64,000 nucleotides of DNA from Lepidostoma basale. Taxonomy: Eukaryota; Arthropoda; Insecta; Trichoptera; Lepidostomatidae. The notes under the pieces are model-generated. The model had not been told where the DNA came from and did not search any database. It saw only the letters and a list, made by a program, of their open reading frames with translations. The first letter of the stretch is position 1; every line of letters starts with the position of its first letter. The DNA lies in assembly GCA_022606425.2 (NCBI GenBank), contig JAHDVF020001350.1, positions 1,178,001 to 1,242,000 on the forward strand, read 5' to 3'. Position numbers and translations under genes: made by a program. Below are positions 1-10,939 of the stretch, one piece after another.

Positions 1-600
1 TCGTGGGAACGGGTGGTTAGGTACATAACAAAAGGTCTTATAAGCACTTAAAATGGGGAAATATCTCTAAAACGTTATAAAATTATAATGTAATTGTTTC
101 AGTAAAAACAAACCTTTTTTAAAAATACAATATGTTAGTAAAATAAGATTTTAAATTCTGATATTCGTACATATATGTTAACCTCTAAGTTCAGTAAATA
201 TTGATAGCTCCTCAGTTATAAAATATTACAAGCTTTACAAAATATAATCTAGATGGCGCTAATTCTCATTTCAGAACTATTATTAAAATTTGAGGATGTT
301 ACCGCCATCAATTAAGTGATATATAATATTATTAAAGTACCTTAATTAAATTTCATTAAAATAAAGTAATAATATAATAAAATAATAAAGAAAGTAATAT
401 AATAAACAGACTTATTACAACATTTCAGACAATTTAATGAATATAAAAAAATTATAGGTATATTTTTGATTAACAGAATTTTATAATTAGTACCAGCTCA
501 TTAATTAGGACTAGCTTACGTTAACGATATCAAATTGTTATGGGGTGAAATAATTGAAAATCATAACTATAACAGTGTAAGCCCTTTTCGATTTAATATA
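1..600. other. AT-rich stretch, no gene recognised
   Basis: Very AT-rich sequence with short poly-A/T runs and no convincing reading frame or repeat boundary. The end overlaps the degenerate start of the LINE fragment that follows. Confidence 0.5.
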
Positions 601-1380
601 ATTATGGATAAAATTTTCTAAGAAGTGAAATCAATGGACCTAGGGTACACAATGGGTAGTGAAAAAATAGACATAATATGCTATGCAGATGATGCAGTAC
701 TTATAGCAAACTCTGAAGATGATCTACAAAGGCTACTGTACAAATTTCATATATCATCTCAAAGATTGAACATGAAAATCTCCATAGCATGGTTACATCA
801 AGACAGCCAGTACGATGCAAGCTTGCATTAGATGATAAAAATAAGAAAATAACAAGTGATGCATTTCAAGTACTGAGAACCGACCTCTACGGAGAAGTAA
901 GATAACTAACAAACAGGGCCACCGTTGTGGCTGGCTGCTTGAAAAATGCTGTTTGGAAAAACAAAATATACTATAGGACCCCACATAACGTATCTACAAG
1001 ACACGCGTTCGTCCTATACGAGTATATGAAATCGAAACGAGGGCTGACACCATCAGAACAAATAGTCTCATAAGAACCACAGAAATGAAGACTCTCCGAT
1101 CCGTTGCGGGAACGACACTCCGAGACAGAGTAAGAAATTCTAAAATAACAATGATCTGCAATGTGGGAGATGACGTGCGATTGGGAAGACTGAGAAGACG
1201 CTACTGGAGAGATCATGTGGATAGAGCGTGTTCTGAAAGAGTGATAGATAAAGCGGCAAATAAAGTACCAACGGGAAATCTACTTCCAGGAAGACAGTTG
1301 GACATCTACATCCTAGGAACAGGCTCCGAAAATAACAGGACACAGTCCTAAATAAAGCAGAAGAAGGAGAAGAAGAAGAA
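601..1380 (+). pseudogene. LINE reverse-transcriptase fragment (YADD type, GAA tail)
   Basis: The frame at 625-831 encodes CYADDAVLIANSEDDLQ, the RT catalytic box with the YADD pair, followed by the usual downstream hydrophobic helix. Past 831 the similarity continues in other frames: KNAVWKNK near 940, then a stretch around 1085-1350 resembling LINE C-terminal connection sequence, so the copy is broken by stops and frameshifts. It ends in an A/G-rich tail (AAGAAGGAGAAGAAGAAGAA, 1358-1379), the usual 3' end of this LINE group. The fragment at 36645-37490 (minus) has the same CYADDA...SEDN box and is a relative. Clade assignment (RTE-like) is inference. Confidence 0.75.
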
Positions 1381-1494
1381 CTCTAACTGAATAATTCATG
1401 TTTTTAATTGAAATTTTTTGGTAGAAGTTCATTTTAAATAATGAAAACAAAAAAAAAATTGGTACAAAATATCTATATTATTATGTATTTCTGG

Positions 1495-1575
1495 TCCAAC
1501 AGACGCAGACGATGGCAGCAAGCTGCCGAAACCGGTCGAACATAAACACAAGTGGAAGCACACTAAAAACATAAT
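1495..1575 (+). repeat. HH-C foldback remnant with hammerhead-like core
   Basis: At 1506-1537 the order is CAGACGA, U, GGCAGC-AA-GCUGCC (perfect 6-bp stem), GAAA, CCGG, U, C. The same module recurs at about 30.04, 53.91 and 60.26 kb. It is followed by ACACAAGTGG, the family's outer flank. Only one arm is clear here. Confidence 0.6.
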
Positions 1576-1734
1576 AATAAAGAAATTTTGTATAATTATT
1601 TTTTTGGTTTCTTTATTTAACTATAACTGAATTCTTTATTTGTGATATTTACTTGATTAAGCGTGCGCTATAATGATTTAACAAACTAATACATTTAAAA
1701 CTTTCGATTTTATACAAAACAAATAGATTTTTAT

Positions 1735-2560
1735 AACTAACCATCACGCCGTCTCCCCGAAGGGGTAGGCAGAAAGAATGGACTGCCACACCTTTCTTTC
1801 CCGACATATTTCTCTCGCTTCCTCAACATTCATACATCGTGTCATGCACGCGCGTCGATTTCTCTGACTCCTCACATGGCCGACATTCAATATTTGATTT
1901 ATTTGATCGTGCCACGTTTTCCTCGGTCTTCCTCTATTTCTGGTTCCATTTACATCATTAACATATAATTTTTTTACCATTCTTTCTTCATTCATTCTTT
2001 CCATATGTCCAAACCATCTTAATAATCCTTTCATTATTTTGTTCATGACACCATCATTCGCACCGCATTCACTTCTTATATTTTCATTCGACACTCTATC
2101 ATACACAGAATATTCACACATTCGTCTAAGAGATCTCATTTCTACTGCATTTATTCTACTTTCATCCTTCCTTTGCCAGTTCCATGCTTCGCTTCCATAC
2201 ATAAGGGTCGGTAGAAGAACACCATTGTGCACTGCCATTCTAGCTTTTTTGGATAGGTTTTTGTTTGCGATGGCAACTTTAAGTGCACCATTCACTTTGT
2301 TGCCTGCCCTAACCCTTCTTTCAATATCCCTCTCCACTCTCCCATCTCTTGTAAACATACTACCTAAATACACAAACTCAACTACTTGCTCCAAATTTTC
2401 ACCATTCACGCTAATGTTGCAGACTGTCGTGTTTTCTTTTTTTTCAAAAATCATTACCTTGGACTTATTAAAATTCATCATCAGATCAATTCGCATGCAT
2501 ATCTCATACATACAATTCACCAGGACTTGTAGTTCATGCTCGTTGTCAGATTTTTATATG
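1735..2560 (-). pseudogene. RTE-TTAG LINE, 5'-truncated RT C-terminus (258-aa open frame)
   Basis: The longest intact piece of this family. The frame 1744-2520 (minus) begins inside the RT domain, includes EFVYLGSMFTRDGR, the MYGSEAWNWQ block, LRWFGHMERM and RGRPRKTWHDQI, and ends AYPFGETA-stop. These blocks are typical of the RT thumb and C-terminal region of RTE-like LINEs. The apparent first methionine is internal: homology continues upstream to about 2550, so no real start is present and the palm with YADD is missing. The 3' end (low coordinates) carries the family signature GGTTAG read on the minus strand. It is an incomplete insertion, not a functional gene. Confidence 0.85.
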
Positions 2561-2727
2561 ACTAACTAAAAGGATTTCAGATTTTCTGAGATATTCACGC
2601 GACCTTAAAATGAAAGAACCACATCTTTAATAACAATCTCTTCAAAAATAGATATGAATTTGGGTAACGGATATTTGATGCTTGATATAAAACAGGATTT
2701 CAAATTTATCACATCAAATCGGAAGAT

Positions 2728-2988
2728 TTAATTTTCTCCTACAGCACGATTCACACCTATCGTTTTCGGCCAAACTACATTATGCGATACGCGCATAGAA
2801 ATACCGCGAATAAGAAACGTGCAATGAAAGTGACTAATGACATAATTATGCAAAACAGAAAAAGAAGGCATAACCTCATTATACAATCCGCGGTTTAAAC
2901 GATATGACGGGTAGGATTTTAAAATTCCAGTCGTACTAAAAGGCTTGTAATTATTCGCACATTTCAAGACACCCACGATAGGTCGCAA
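2728..2988 (-). other. Unrecognised 86-aa open frame
   Basis: An 86-codon minus-strand frame in a slightly less AT-rich island. I see no recognisable motif, signal peptide or membrane segment. It could be a remnant exon, a transposon piece or chance. On the plus strand a pyrimidine-rich tract ending in CAG lies at its edge (about 2735-2745), which resembles a splice acceptor but proves nothing. Confidence 0.15.
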
Positions 2989-2989
2989 T

Positions 2990-3370
2990 GTAGATTTGTT
3001 TTTGATTTCTTGTTTTTAACCTCGGCCAACCGTCTCGACCGGATGTCGCCGTTTTTTTGTGAAGTCACTCGCCCCTATGAGGGGGTGTCGATTGTCTTGC
3101 TGGGGGGAAGGGACATTGACCCGCAGTGCCGGGCCTCGCCCTTCTCTTCCTTGGTTTAATTATATTATTTTTATCTTCTCTTAAATATATTAAGTGTTAA
3201 CTTCCTTGTTACCTTGGCTATTCCACATATTAAATAAATTTCCTTCTTCCCCCCATCCTGAAATTTGGCTCCCTACTCTTTCCTGCACCTCCTGCTGAGT
3301 ATTTTTTATTTTTTCTGTAACATGCTATATATTCTATGCGGTAATCAGCTCCGTACATGCATTATCACAT
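2990..3370. other. Intergenic, GC-richer segment of unknown origin
   Basis: Positions about 3015-3160 are GC-rich relative to the surroundings (GGGGGTGTCGATTG, CTTGCTGGGGGGAAGGG), then AT-rich sequence. It could be an untranslated part of the LINE that follows. No frame or boundary supports that. Confidence 0.3.
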
Positions 3371-3374
3371 AAAG

Positions 3375-4450
3375 TCGGCCAGCGCTGCCTTCGGGCGGAT
3401 GAGAAGGAGAATATTTGACAACCATGACTTCAGAAAGGACACCAAGGTGCTTGTTTACAAGTCCGTTGTCCTGCCAACACTCCTGTAAGCCTCGGAAACA
3501 TGGACCTCATACAGAAGACACATAAAAGCAAGCAGATAACTGGCTTTTCCTATTCATATGGTTCTATGTATATTTCCTTTGATATTCTTTTATTTCACCC
3601 TTTACATCGATTTGGCTTGCGCTGTTATGATGTAAGGAGTTTTTTCAACAAAATAATAATAATAATAATAATAATAAAGGTCCTAGAGCGATATCATCAA
3701 CGCTGTCTACGTAGGATCCTAAATGTGAAATGGCAGGACAAACGGACAAATGACAGCATACTTACTGAGGTCAATATGACAAGTATTGAGGCTGCCATTA
3801 TTCAGAGAAAACTGCGCTGGGCTGGTCACGTCCTCAGAATGCCTGAGACAAGACTCCCAAGGAATATTATTTACTCTTAGCTTACCCAAGGGAAACGCTC
3901 ACACGGTGGTCAGAGGAAACGCTTTAAGGACTCCTTTAAAGGAAACCTACACAGACTAAAATCGACTGTGATTGCTGGTTAAAGACTGCAAAAGAGAGAC
4001 GTAGGTAGAGAACAGCAGTATATAAAGGCACGCAAGACTTTGAATCACAGCGCAGAGACGACGTCGCAGAGAGGAGGAGGAGGAGAAAGGAGAGACCACT
4101 GGGAGATGGTAACGGCTTCATTACAAGCGCCTTCCCCTGCCCCAGATGCCCCAGAATTTGTGAGTCCAGGATCGGGCTCTTCAGTCACATGCGGACCCGC
4201 AACTGTGAAGGACAGTATTCCTCGAACACGAGGGATAGCCGATGATGATGATCTATTCTATCTACGAGTATCATTGCCTTGTATTTTCTCTTGTTATCAT
4301 GTATATACGGCGGGACATCGAGGGATAACAGCGTAGTTTAAATGTGGTCTGGGTCCTCCCCGGTTGCACAAATATAGTAAATACTCGTATTATTATCATT
4401 TAACGTAAGTCCCGCACGGGCTAAGGGAGTGCATGAGCGAAGCTGACGAA
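3375..4450 (+). pseudogene. LINE C-terminal fragment with C2H2-like finger, split by a SINE
   Basis: The upstream part encodes MRRRIFDNHDF...VYKSVVLPTLL (3395-3485). After an inserted SINE (3527-3673) the frame resumes with VLERYHQRCLRRILNVKWQD and LRWAGHVLRMPETRLP, a LINE RT C-terminal signature found in many animals. A stop interrupts at about 3880. Near 4130-4210 another frame encodes CPRCPRICESRIGLFSHMRT, a C-x2-C / H-type finger that normally ends this ORF. A short TGA-repeat tract (4228-4240) follows. The 4340-4500 part is probably 3' UTR. Multiple frame breaks show it is dead. Confidence 0.7.
3527..3673 (+). mobile_element. SINE 3' part with (TAA)n tail inserted in LINE
   Basis: It interrupts the LINE frame exactly. 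The LINE reads ...AGAAGACACATAAA before and ATAAAGGTCCTAGAGCG after, giving a likely 5-bp duplication ATAAA at 3522-3526 and 3674-3678. The body contains the SINE-T 3' domain (ACATCGATTTGGCTTGCGCT) and ends in AATAATAAT. An inverted close relative lies at 28478-28640. Confidence 0.7.
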
Positions 4451-4499
4451 AGGCGCCGCTGTGCCTATAACAGCTTCGGGTTAGCGGAGGGAGCCCTCC

Positions 4500-4960
4500 A
4501 TGGCCTATACAAAAGGTCGCGATGTTTTTATTTCTACTGCTCTTCGGAGATGTTTGGTTCTGACGGTGTCTGCTCTTGCGTCGATTCCGTTAGTCATTAT
4601 GGGCTTGATGCTTGTTTTAAAAATCGTAACTTTGCTTTCCACTAGCATATGCTTATTGTCCCAAACAGTGTCCCTCAGGCATCCGGAGATAACTGCTATT
4701 TAAAAATGACTTCTTCTTATTTTAATAGATATGATGATCTGAGGCAAGGAAATTATGTCTCTTGGGATGATGACGTCCAGCTGTCCTTCCATTTCTTAGG
4801 TGGTTTTCACTATCCATTTTGGCTACATGGTAACTCCAGTAACTTTTTCTAAATCTACTCCACCGAACGATATCCTGTATTTCACATTTTTTTCTTATGT
4901 CTGCGTTACAGACATAAAAAAACTGCGTTGTTGGAGAGTTTATCCAGTAATGGATCTTAG
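4500..4960 (-). pseudogene. LINE fragment (YADD-type family)
   Basis: Minus-strand frames around 4530-4710 encode sequence equivalent to LRDTVWDNKHMLVESK at 36.9 kb and to the LFRVAEMRILR block. A following frame (4722-4960) has RWSRFRKSYWSYHVAKMD and NGRTAGRHHPKR, the C-terminal 'wing' and GRP-like motif of such LINEs. Several frameshifts are present. Confidence 0.6.
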
Positions 4961-4999
4961 AATCATCATAGATGTTCTTAGCAGACACTTGGTTCGTAC

Positions 5000-5710
5000 A
5001 ATGTCAGCCCGCGTCCCTACAACATACGTCATGATAGTCGCACGTATGTCTAATAAATTCTGACCTTGGTGTCAATACGTATGTGCTTGTTCTTCCAGAC
5101 TAGATTCTCCTGACACAGTAGAGGCTTTATTGACTTGTTTTCTTACTTCTGTATAAAGGACATTATTTAAAAGCGATATGAATAATTGTTCCATAATAAT
5201 TTCAGCTGACTGTACATTGCTAGCATTACGTTATGATAAGGTATCACGATTTAATACAATCGAATGCAACAATGGTCTCCACTCTCCAGTTTCATTAACA
5301 TAGATCAATTATTTTATTTCTTTAACTCAAATATATACGAATACATAATTGATGTTCATGTAATTCACTCTGATTTACTTTCTAAAGGATATATTGAAAT
5401 GCATAGATTGTGCTTACTTAAAATGCCTAAAAACGTGAAAGGAATTTCTCAAAAGTTAAGTTGTAGAAGTTTAAATATACTCGTACACTACTTGTTTAAC
5501 GAGATTCTAAAGGTTTATTTAATATTAATGACGACATATATTTTCTTCGAATCTCATTATAATTTAACAATATTTTTTATCTTTGTACATAACACTTTAT
5601 TAAAATTAAAAATACAACTAATTTTAAAAATGTTTGTTACAACAGAGGCTTAATTAAACATTCGAAAAAAATCATTTTAACATCTATCAAACTGATCACA
5701 ACAAAAAAAA
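5000..5710. other. Non-coding AT-rich stretch
   Basis: The 129-codon plus-strand frame at 5264-5653 is rich in F, I, L, Y and N and looks like chance translation of AT-rich DNA. No repeat signature was recognised. Confidence 0.4.
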
Positions 5711-5714
5711 CTAA

Positions 5715-6090
5715 CTTACTATCCATCACACCATCTCCTCGAAGGGGTAGGTAGAAAGAATGGAACGCCACACTGTTCTGTCCTGGCATACTTTTAACGA
5801 GTCCTCTACATTCATACATCTTGTCATGCACCCACGTCGATTTCTCCGACTCCTCACGTGACCGACTTTGAATATTTGATTGTGCCACGTTTTCCTCGGC
5901 CTTCCTCTATTTCTAGCTCTATTCACGTGGTTTACATATACCTTCGTCATCATCTGTCTTCACTCATTCTTTCCACGTGTCCAAACCATCTTAACGACGC
6001 TATCATTATTTTGTTCATAGCACTTTCATTCGCACCGCATTCACTTTTTTATTTGCATTTGACATTCTATCGTATATTATCTTCATGTAT
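5715..6090 (-). pseudogene. RTE-TTAG LINE 3' fragment
   Basis: Minus frame 5726-5953 encodes KVYVNHVNRARNRGRPRKTW, MTRCMNVEDS and a terminal STYPFEEMV-stop. One internal deletion removes part of the DQINQILN block. Similarity continues in broken form to about 6090. Confidence 0.75.
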
Positions 6091-6099
6091 TATTATTGT

Positions 6100-6830
6100 T
6101 TAATATTATTTATTAGTTCTTACTAATAAAAAAATAATTATTAGTATTCATAACAAATAGTCCTGGTTGATTTTTAAATTTTAATTATTATATCGAATTT
6201 TAAATTAATTTTTTATATAAGTCTCTCATTGTTTAGTTTTTAATATATTTTTACATCTGAAGATGGAGGTATTTTGTGGTTAAACAAAGTTATTTTCAAT
6301 TGGGTATGGAATTCCACAGTATATTACTCCATTCCACAGTGTTAATGCATTAGCGTTCAGCGTATAAGCGTATAAGTTTATAAATCGGAAATTATTTGTC
6401 AATAGATTCGAATTGTCATTAAAATGCTATATTAGTTTATTCGAAAATCGTTTTCATAAAAAAATAACCTTTATTTTTAATATGCAATGCGTCTCGTTTT
6501 ATTGTGATATTTTTACACCAAATCAGTAGGTATTTAAAAAAAAATGTAGTAAGTATTTTCCGATTTATAAGCTCAACAATATTATCTCAAGACAAATTGC
6601 ACTGAAAAAAAAACATTTAAAACAAAAAGAGACTTACTATAATTTCTTTTTCTACGTAGAGTGGACTTCTTTCGTGAGTTGGTCTCTCGGCTCCAATGGG
6701 AACACTGAAAAAAAAAACAAAGAAAGTTAAAAACATTGTAAGCCTTTAAAAATTATTACAATTATCTTCAATTGAATAATATATTGTACATGAAAAACGG
6801 GTTTTCTAGAAGTTTTATAATAAAAGTAAC
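6100..6830. other. AT-rich non-coding stretch
   Basis: Poly-A/T runs and short unassigned repeats. No reading frame or repeat family could be assigned. Confidence 0.4.
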
Positions 6831-6834
6831 TAAC

Positions 6835-7160
6835 CAACCATCACGTGGTCTCTCCGAAGGGGAAGGCAGAAATAATGCACTGCCATACTTATCTTTCCTG
6901 ACACATTTCCCTCGCTTCCTCAAAATTCATAAATCGTATCATGCACGCACGTCGATTTCTCCGATATAATATTATGTTATTATACCCAAATTTTTCACAC
7001 ATTCGACTGAAAGATCTAATTTATTCCACTTTCGTCCTTCTTTTGCCAATTCCATGCTTCTCTTTCATACATAAGGGTCATTGTGCAATGCCATTTAAGC
7101 TTTTTTGGATAGACTTTTGTTTGCGATGATATCTTTAAGTGCACCATTCACTTTGTTGCA
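6835..7160 (-). pseudogene. RTE-TTAG LINE fragment, internally deleted
   Basis: The 3'-end module (CCATCACGTGGTCTCTCCGA, 6838-6857) and the cysteine-rich C-terminal block are recognisable to about 6960. The sequence then jumps to the upstream GNKVNGALK / ANKNLSKKA block at 7095-7160, so about 400 bases of element are missing. Confidence 0.65.
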
Positions 7161-7480
7161 AGTTATATAATATTTTATGGTAATGTTATGTTTCGCCTTC
7201 CTATCAAATGTCATTATGAAATAAATTATTTGGAAGACCTTCATTATCTTCATAGTTCCATCTTCAGAATCATTTTCCACTGCGCTCGGTCTTCTGCAGC
7301 CCTCTTCGAAGACGAACGAAGACGCAGTTCATGTCCTAGGACACCTGTTTCAGATAATTCCGTCGAAGACCTCCTCTGAAATTTATACCCTCCATTTTTG
7401 GATTTGACAAATTCCCTCCACTTATGTGATTTATGTGAACCTCCAAATTTTCCTTTTTATATTACTGCATGCAGCATTTG
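7160..7480. other. Unassigned, possible LINE remnant
   Basis: A GC-richer island at 7260-7380 (CGCTCGGTCTTCTGCAGCCC) reads like a LINE C-terminal arginine-rich segment on the minus strand but is too broken to assign. Confidence 0.25.
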
Positions 7481-7499
7481 TTAAAATAGTTTATATTAT

Positions 7500-7905
7500 T
7501 TAAAGCATTATTAATATTATACGTATTTATTTATTTATATAAAAAAAATTATAAAACATGTATTCCCCATGAGATACAATAAACTCATTTTGGGCCTTAA
7601 AACATTTATTATAATATATATTCACGACAGAACACACAATTATTATAAACCCAAAAATATTATATCAAGCAGAATAAAAATCAAGATACAAATACACTAA
7701 TATGCTAATAATTTACACTTTCCACATACTGCCTGAGGTAATACAGCTTTAGGCTGTTTGTATAAGAGCCTCGAATACCCTCAGGAAGCCTGTTATAATC
7801 CCTACAAGCCAGGTACAGCAGAGACTTAAGACCAAACTTTGTAGTACGAGTATCAGGTGGGTGTAGATTGTGTCTTTGTCTTATGTTTTGTCAATGAATA
7901 ATACT
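7500..7905 (-). pseudogene. CR1/jockey-type LINE C-terminal remnant and 3' UTR
   Basis: Around 7730-7850 the minus strand encodes KFGLKSLLYLACRDYN and RLPEGIRGS, the motif that closes the RT ORF of CR1/jockey-type LINEs, followed by YYLRQYVESVNY-stop. The downstream 3' UTR runs to the AT-rich tract near 7520. Confidence 0.6.
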
Positions 7906-7974
7906 CTCAATACGCACCTTATTATGATAAATACCATAATGGAATATCGAAAAAAAAAAAACAGTGAATAGGAT

Positions 7975-8225
7975 TTCAAATCTACGTCACGCTACGTAGA
8001 TTTGAATTTGCGCATGCTTAAACACAGAATTCTACATCAGTCCTATGAATTATTCTCAGAAGGCCAATTATCCATGAACTTTCGAGAAGGTTTAAACGGT
8101 AACCTACCGGGTCCAATTGTGAATCTTAACCATCCAAAATTCCACATAAATACACACAAACATTTCATCAAAATCGGTCTAGCCATTTAGCAAGAGTTCA
8201 ACTACATACGCCCGTGCAGAATAAT
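7975..8225. repeat. Helitron-like repeat copy
   Basis: Shares a segment with 47600-47750 in inverse orientation: TGCGCATGCT, AATTATTCTCAGAA and CTACCGGGTCCAATTGT. The 47.8-kb copy ends with a hairpin and CTAG. This copy extends further on the other side (about 8130-8220). Confidence 0.4.
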
Positions 8226-8235
8226 TGAATATAAA

Positions 8236-8755
8236 AAAACTAACTAAACATCACGCCGTCTTCTCGAAGGGGTAGGCAGAAAGAAGGACTGCCACACTTT
8301 TCTTTCCTGACATATTTCTCTCGCTTCCTCAACATTCATACATCGTGTCATGCACGCGCGTCGATTTCTCTGACTCCTCACATGACCGACATTCAATATT
8401 TGATTTATTTGATAGTGCCACGTTTTCCTCGGTCTTCCTCTATTTCTGGTTCCATTTACATCATTAAATTTTTTTTACCATTCCTTTTTACCATTCATTC
8501 TTTCCATATGTCCAAACCATCTTAATGATCCTTTCATTATTTTGTTCATGACACCATCATTAGCACTGCATTCACTTCTTATATTTTCATTCGACACTCT
8601 ATCATACACAGAGTATCTACACATTCGTGTAAGAGATCTCATTTCTACTGCATTTATTCTACTTTCATCATTCTTTTGCCAGTTCCATGCTTCGCTTCCA
8701 TACATAAGGGTCGGTAGAAGAACACCATTGTGCACTGCCATTCTATTATAGCTTT
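8236..8755 (-). pseudogene. RTE-TTAG LINE fragment
   Basis: The 3' end at 8240 carries the CATCACGCCGTCTTC module. The minus frame 8475-8786 encodes MAVHNGVLLPTLMYGSEAWN and LRWFGHMERMN, very close to the 1.7-kb copy. The junction near 8470 has a small indel that shifts frame. Truncated 5' at about 8750. Confidence 0.8.
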
Positions 8756-8759
8756 TAAA

Positions 8760-9180
8760 TATTGTATATAAATATACAGTGTACATCTAATATTGCGAAA
8801 GTATGACAGGCGCTTGTAACCACCATGTTTTACGATTGGATAGAGCATATAATTTCATAGGTAGACGTATTTGAATTTACTATCAGAACAATCACAAGCT
8901 GTCTACCATTGTGGATATTAAAAATCAGTATGCAAAAAAACATGTCTTGCGAAATATGACTCGAGGCATTGATTACAAATCTTCTTTCGAAATCAACCAA
9001 AATGTCAAAATGCCAAAAAAGTTAATTCATTTTCACATGGGGATAAATGCTTCAATGAAGCTTTTATGGAAGGTATGCAAATAGTAAATTTAAAACAACA
9101 GTATAAATAAAATATTGCGAATAAAAAAAATATTGATTATGATGGATGTTGGTCATTTTAATGGCAAAAGGTAATAAAAA
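8760..9180. other. Unassigned AT-rich stretch
   Basis: No coding signal or recognised repeat boundary. Confidence 0.35.
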
Positions 9181-9183
9181 GAT

Positions 9184-9385
9184 AACTAACTAACTAACTA
9201 ACCATCACGCCGTCTCCCCGGAGGGGTAGGCAGAAAGAAAGAATGGAACGCCACACTGTTCTGTCTTGACATACTTCTCTCGATTCCTCTACATTCATAC
9301 ATCTTGTCATGCACGCACGTCGATTTCTCCGACTCCTCACGTGTCCGACACTCAATATTTGATTGATTTGATCGTGATCACTAAA
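9184..9385 (-). pseudogene. RTE-TTAG LINE 3' end (about 200 bp)
   Basis: Begins with four TAAC units (the reverse complement of the TTAG tail) at 9186-9201, then the GCCGTCTCCCCGGAGGGGTA module and the MTRCMN-type cysteine block. Truncated at about 9380. Confidence 0.75.
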
Positions 9386-9478
9386 TATTTTTTCAATACT
9401 TTATTACAGTTTTCACAACCGAAAAAAAAACCTGTGAAAAGTGTAATACAGTATTGTAAAAATATAAGTGCAGTTATA

Positions 9479-10764
9479 TTAGGTCCTTACATATGAAATT
9501 GGCGTTTTGTATGGGAGGAACATAAAGTTGATTTTTTTTAAATATAATATATTTATTTAATCAAAGTATGTACCATTGCTATATATGCACTTTTGCTATC
9601 TCATAGGTAGTTCATCGATCCCTTTACTAAAAAAAACATTCGGACGGGAATCAATAAAATCTTTGAAGTCGGTTTGGACTGCCCCATCGGAGTTGAATTT
9701 TTTCCCTTGCAAGATGTTATCCAAATTTCGAAAAAAATAGTAATCTGTTGGGGCAAGGTCCGGAGAGTACGGTGGATGTCTTAGACATTCCAATTGAAGC
9801 TCTTCTAATTTGGTAGCCGTCTGTTGTGCAGTGTGTGGTCTAGCGTTATCATGAAGCAGCAGTGGCCTAGAGCGATTAACCAGCCTCGGTTGTTTAGCAG
9901 CTAGCTTTTCCATCATGGTTTGCAGTTGCTGACAATAGACATCTGCCGTAATCGTCTGGCCAGATTTAAGAAAGCTATAGTGAACGACACCAGCACTAGT
10001 CCACCAAATGCTCACAAGTAACTTTTTTGGAGTCAATTTTCGCTTGGGGCATGGTTCGGCTGATTTGGCAGGGTTCAGCTATTGCGATGAGCGCTTCCGA
10101 TTATCATACAGGATCCACTTTTCATCACAGGTAATGATTCGATTCAAAATCCCTTCATTATTGTGCCGGTTGAGTAATGCAACGCAGCAGTCAACGCGCG
10201 TTTGTTGATTTGCTTCACCCAATTCGTGAGGTACCCACCTTTCAAGCCTTTTCACCTTCTCAATTTGCTCCAAGTGGATTAAAACAGTTTTATCACTAAC
10301 ACCGCAGCCTGCAGCTAACTCGGACGTGGTTTGCGATGGATCCGCTTCCACAATAACCTTCAATTCTTCATTATCAACTTTGGTCTCCGGCCGTCCACGG
10401 GGCTTGTTCTGCAGGTCAAAATTTCCAGAACGAAAACGTTGGAACCAAAAACGCACTGTGTTTTCTTTTGCGGCACCGTCGCCATACACATCATTAATCC
10501 TTCGAGCCGTTTCTGCAGCACTGGTGCCACGGTGGAACTCGTACTCGTAAATAACGCGATATTTCAAGTTTTCCATCTTGTAAACTGAGTGACGCAAAGA
10601 AAAAAACAATTGAGGAAAAAACAAATGAATTAAAATTTTCGAAACACAAATACTTGAGTAAATAGCCGTATAAATTTGAATTTGGAATTCCTAACCAAAG
10701 AGAAGATATTTGAGATCAAAGTTGCCAGTACGGCAAAACGCCAATTTCATATGTAAGGACCCAA
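9479..10764 (-). mobile_element. Full-length mariner element (cecropia-like), 1286 bp
   Basis: The terminal inverted repeats start TTAGGTCCTTACATATGAAA on the left (9479) and are matched on the right (ending 10764) over about 31 bp. The one mismatch is in the right terminus, TTG versus TTA. TA dinucleotides flank it at 9477-9478 and 10765-10766, as expected for mariner integration. The length matches canonical mariners (about 1.3 kb). The transposase lies on the minus strand inside. Confidence 0.92.
9557..10576 (-). pseudogene. Mariner transposase, two in-frame amber codons
   Basis: Start MENLKYR at 10576; natural stop TAA at 9557-9559, 339 codons, the usual mariner length. N-terminal paired-type helix-turn-helix region (about residues 1-110, including FRSGNFDLQNKPRGRP and VSDKTVLIHLEQI), linker WVPHEL, then the DDE domain: D in TCDEKWILYDN, D in LLHDNARPHTA, D in YSPDLAPTDYYFF, giving the mariner D,D34D spacing. 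Two TAG codons interrupt it, at 10079-10081 (after KRSSQ) and 9596-9598 (before QKC). Both sit where this family has tryptophan, so each is explained by one TGG-to-TAG change. Otherwise the frame is open. Closest in style to the cecropia subfamily; probably recently inactivated. Confidence 0.9.
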
Positions 10765-10769
10765 TATTT

Positions 10770-10935
10770 ACTCAAATTAAAAAAATTTCCTTCGAAATTA
10801 ACAAAGGAATTGCAGGGTCTTAATGCTTTAAACTTCAATAAAGTTAAATCAAAAATATTTTGAATTTCATTGAATAAAAAACGATTTTACCTATGGCTAC
10901 CCCTATTATAATACAATATTTTTTTTAACTAGCTT
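10770..10935. other. Short AT-rich spacer
   Basis: No feature recognised. The mariner seems to have landed in an AT-rich palindromic repeat (paired CAATACTTTATTACAG and TACAGTATTG near 9393-9460). Confidence 0.3.
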
Positions 10936-10939
10936 AAAT

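Noticed and set aside
2039..2569. 176-codon plus-strand frame
   Set aside because: It is the antisense of the RTE-TTAG LINE coding region at 1744-2520. The same antisense phrase recurs wherever that LINE is inverted (8.5, 16.0, 32.0 kb).
5264..5653. 129-codon hydrophobic frame
   Set aside because: Composition (F, I, L, Y, N, K) is that of random AT-rich DNA, and there is no motif.
9184..9201. (TTAG)n runs as telomeric repeats
   Set aside because: Runs are only 1-5 units, always at LINE or SINE-R 3' ends, and the unit is TTAG, not the insect TTAGG.
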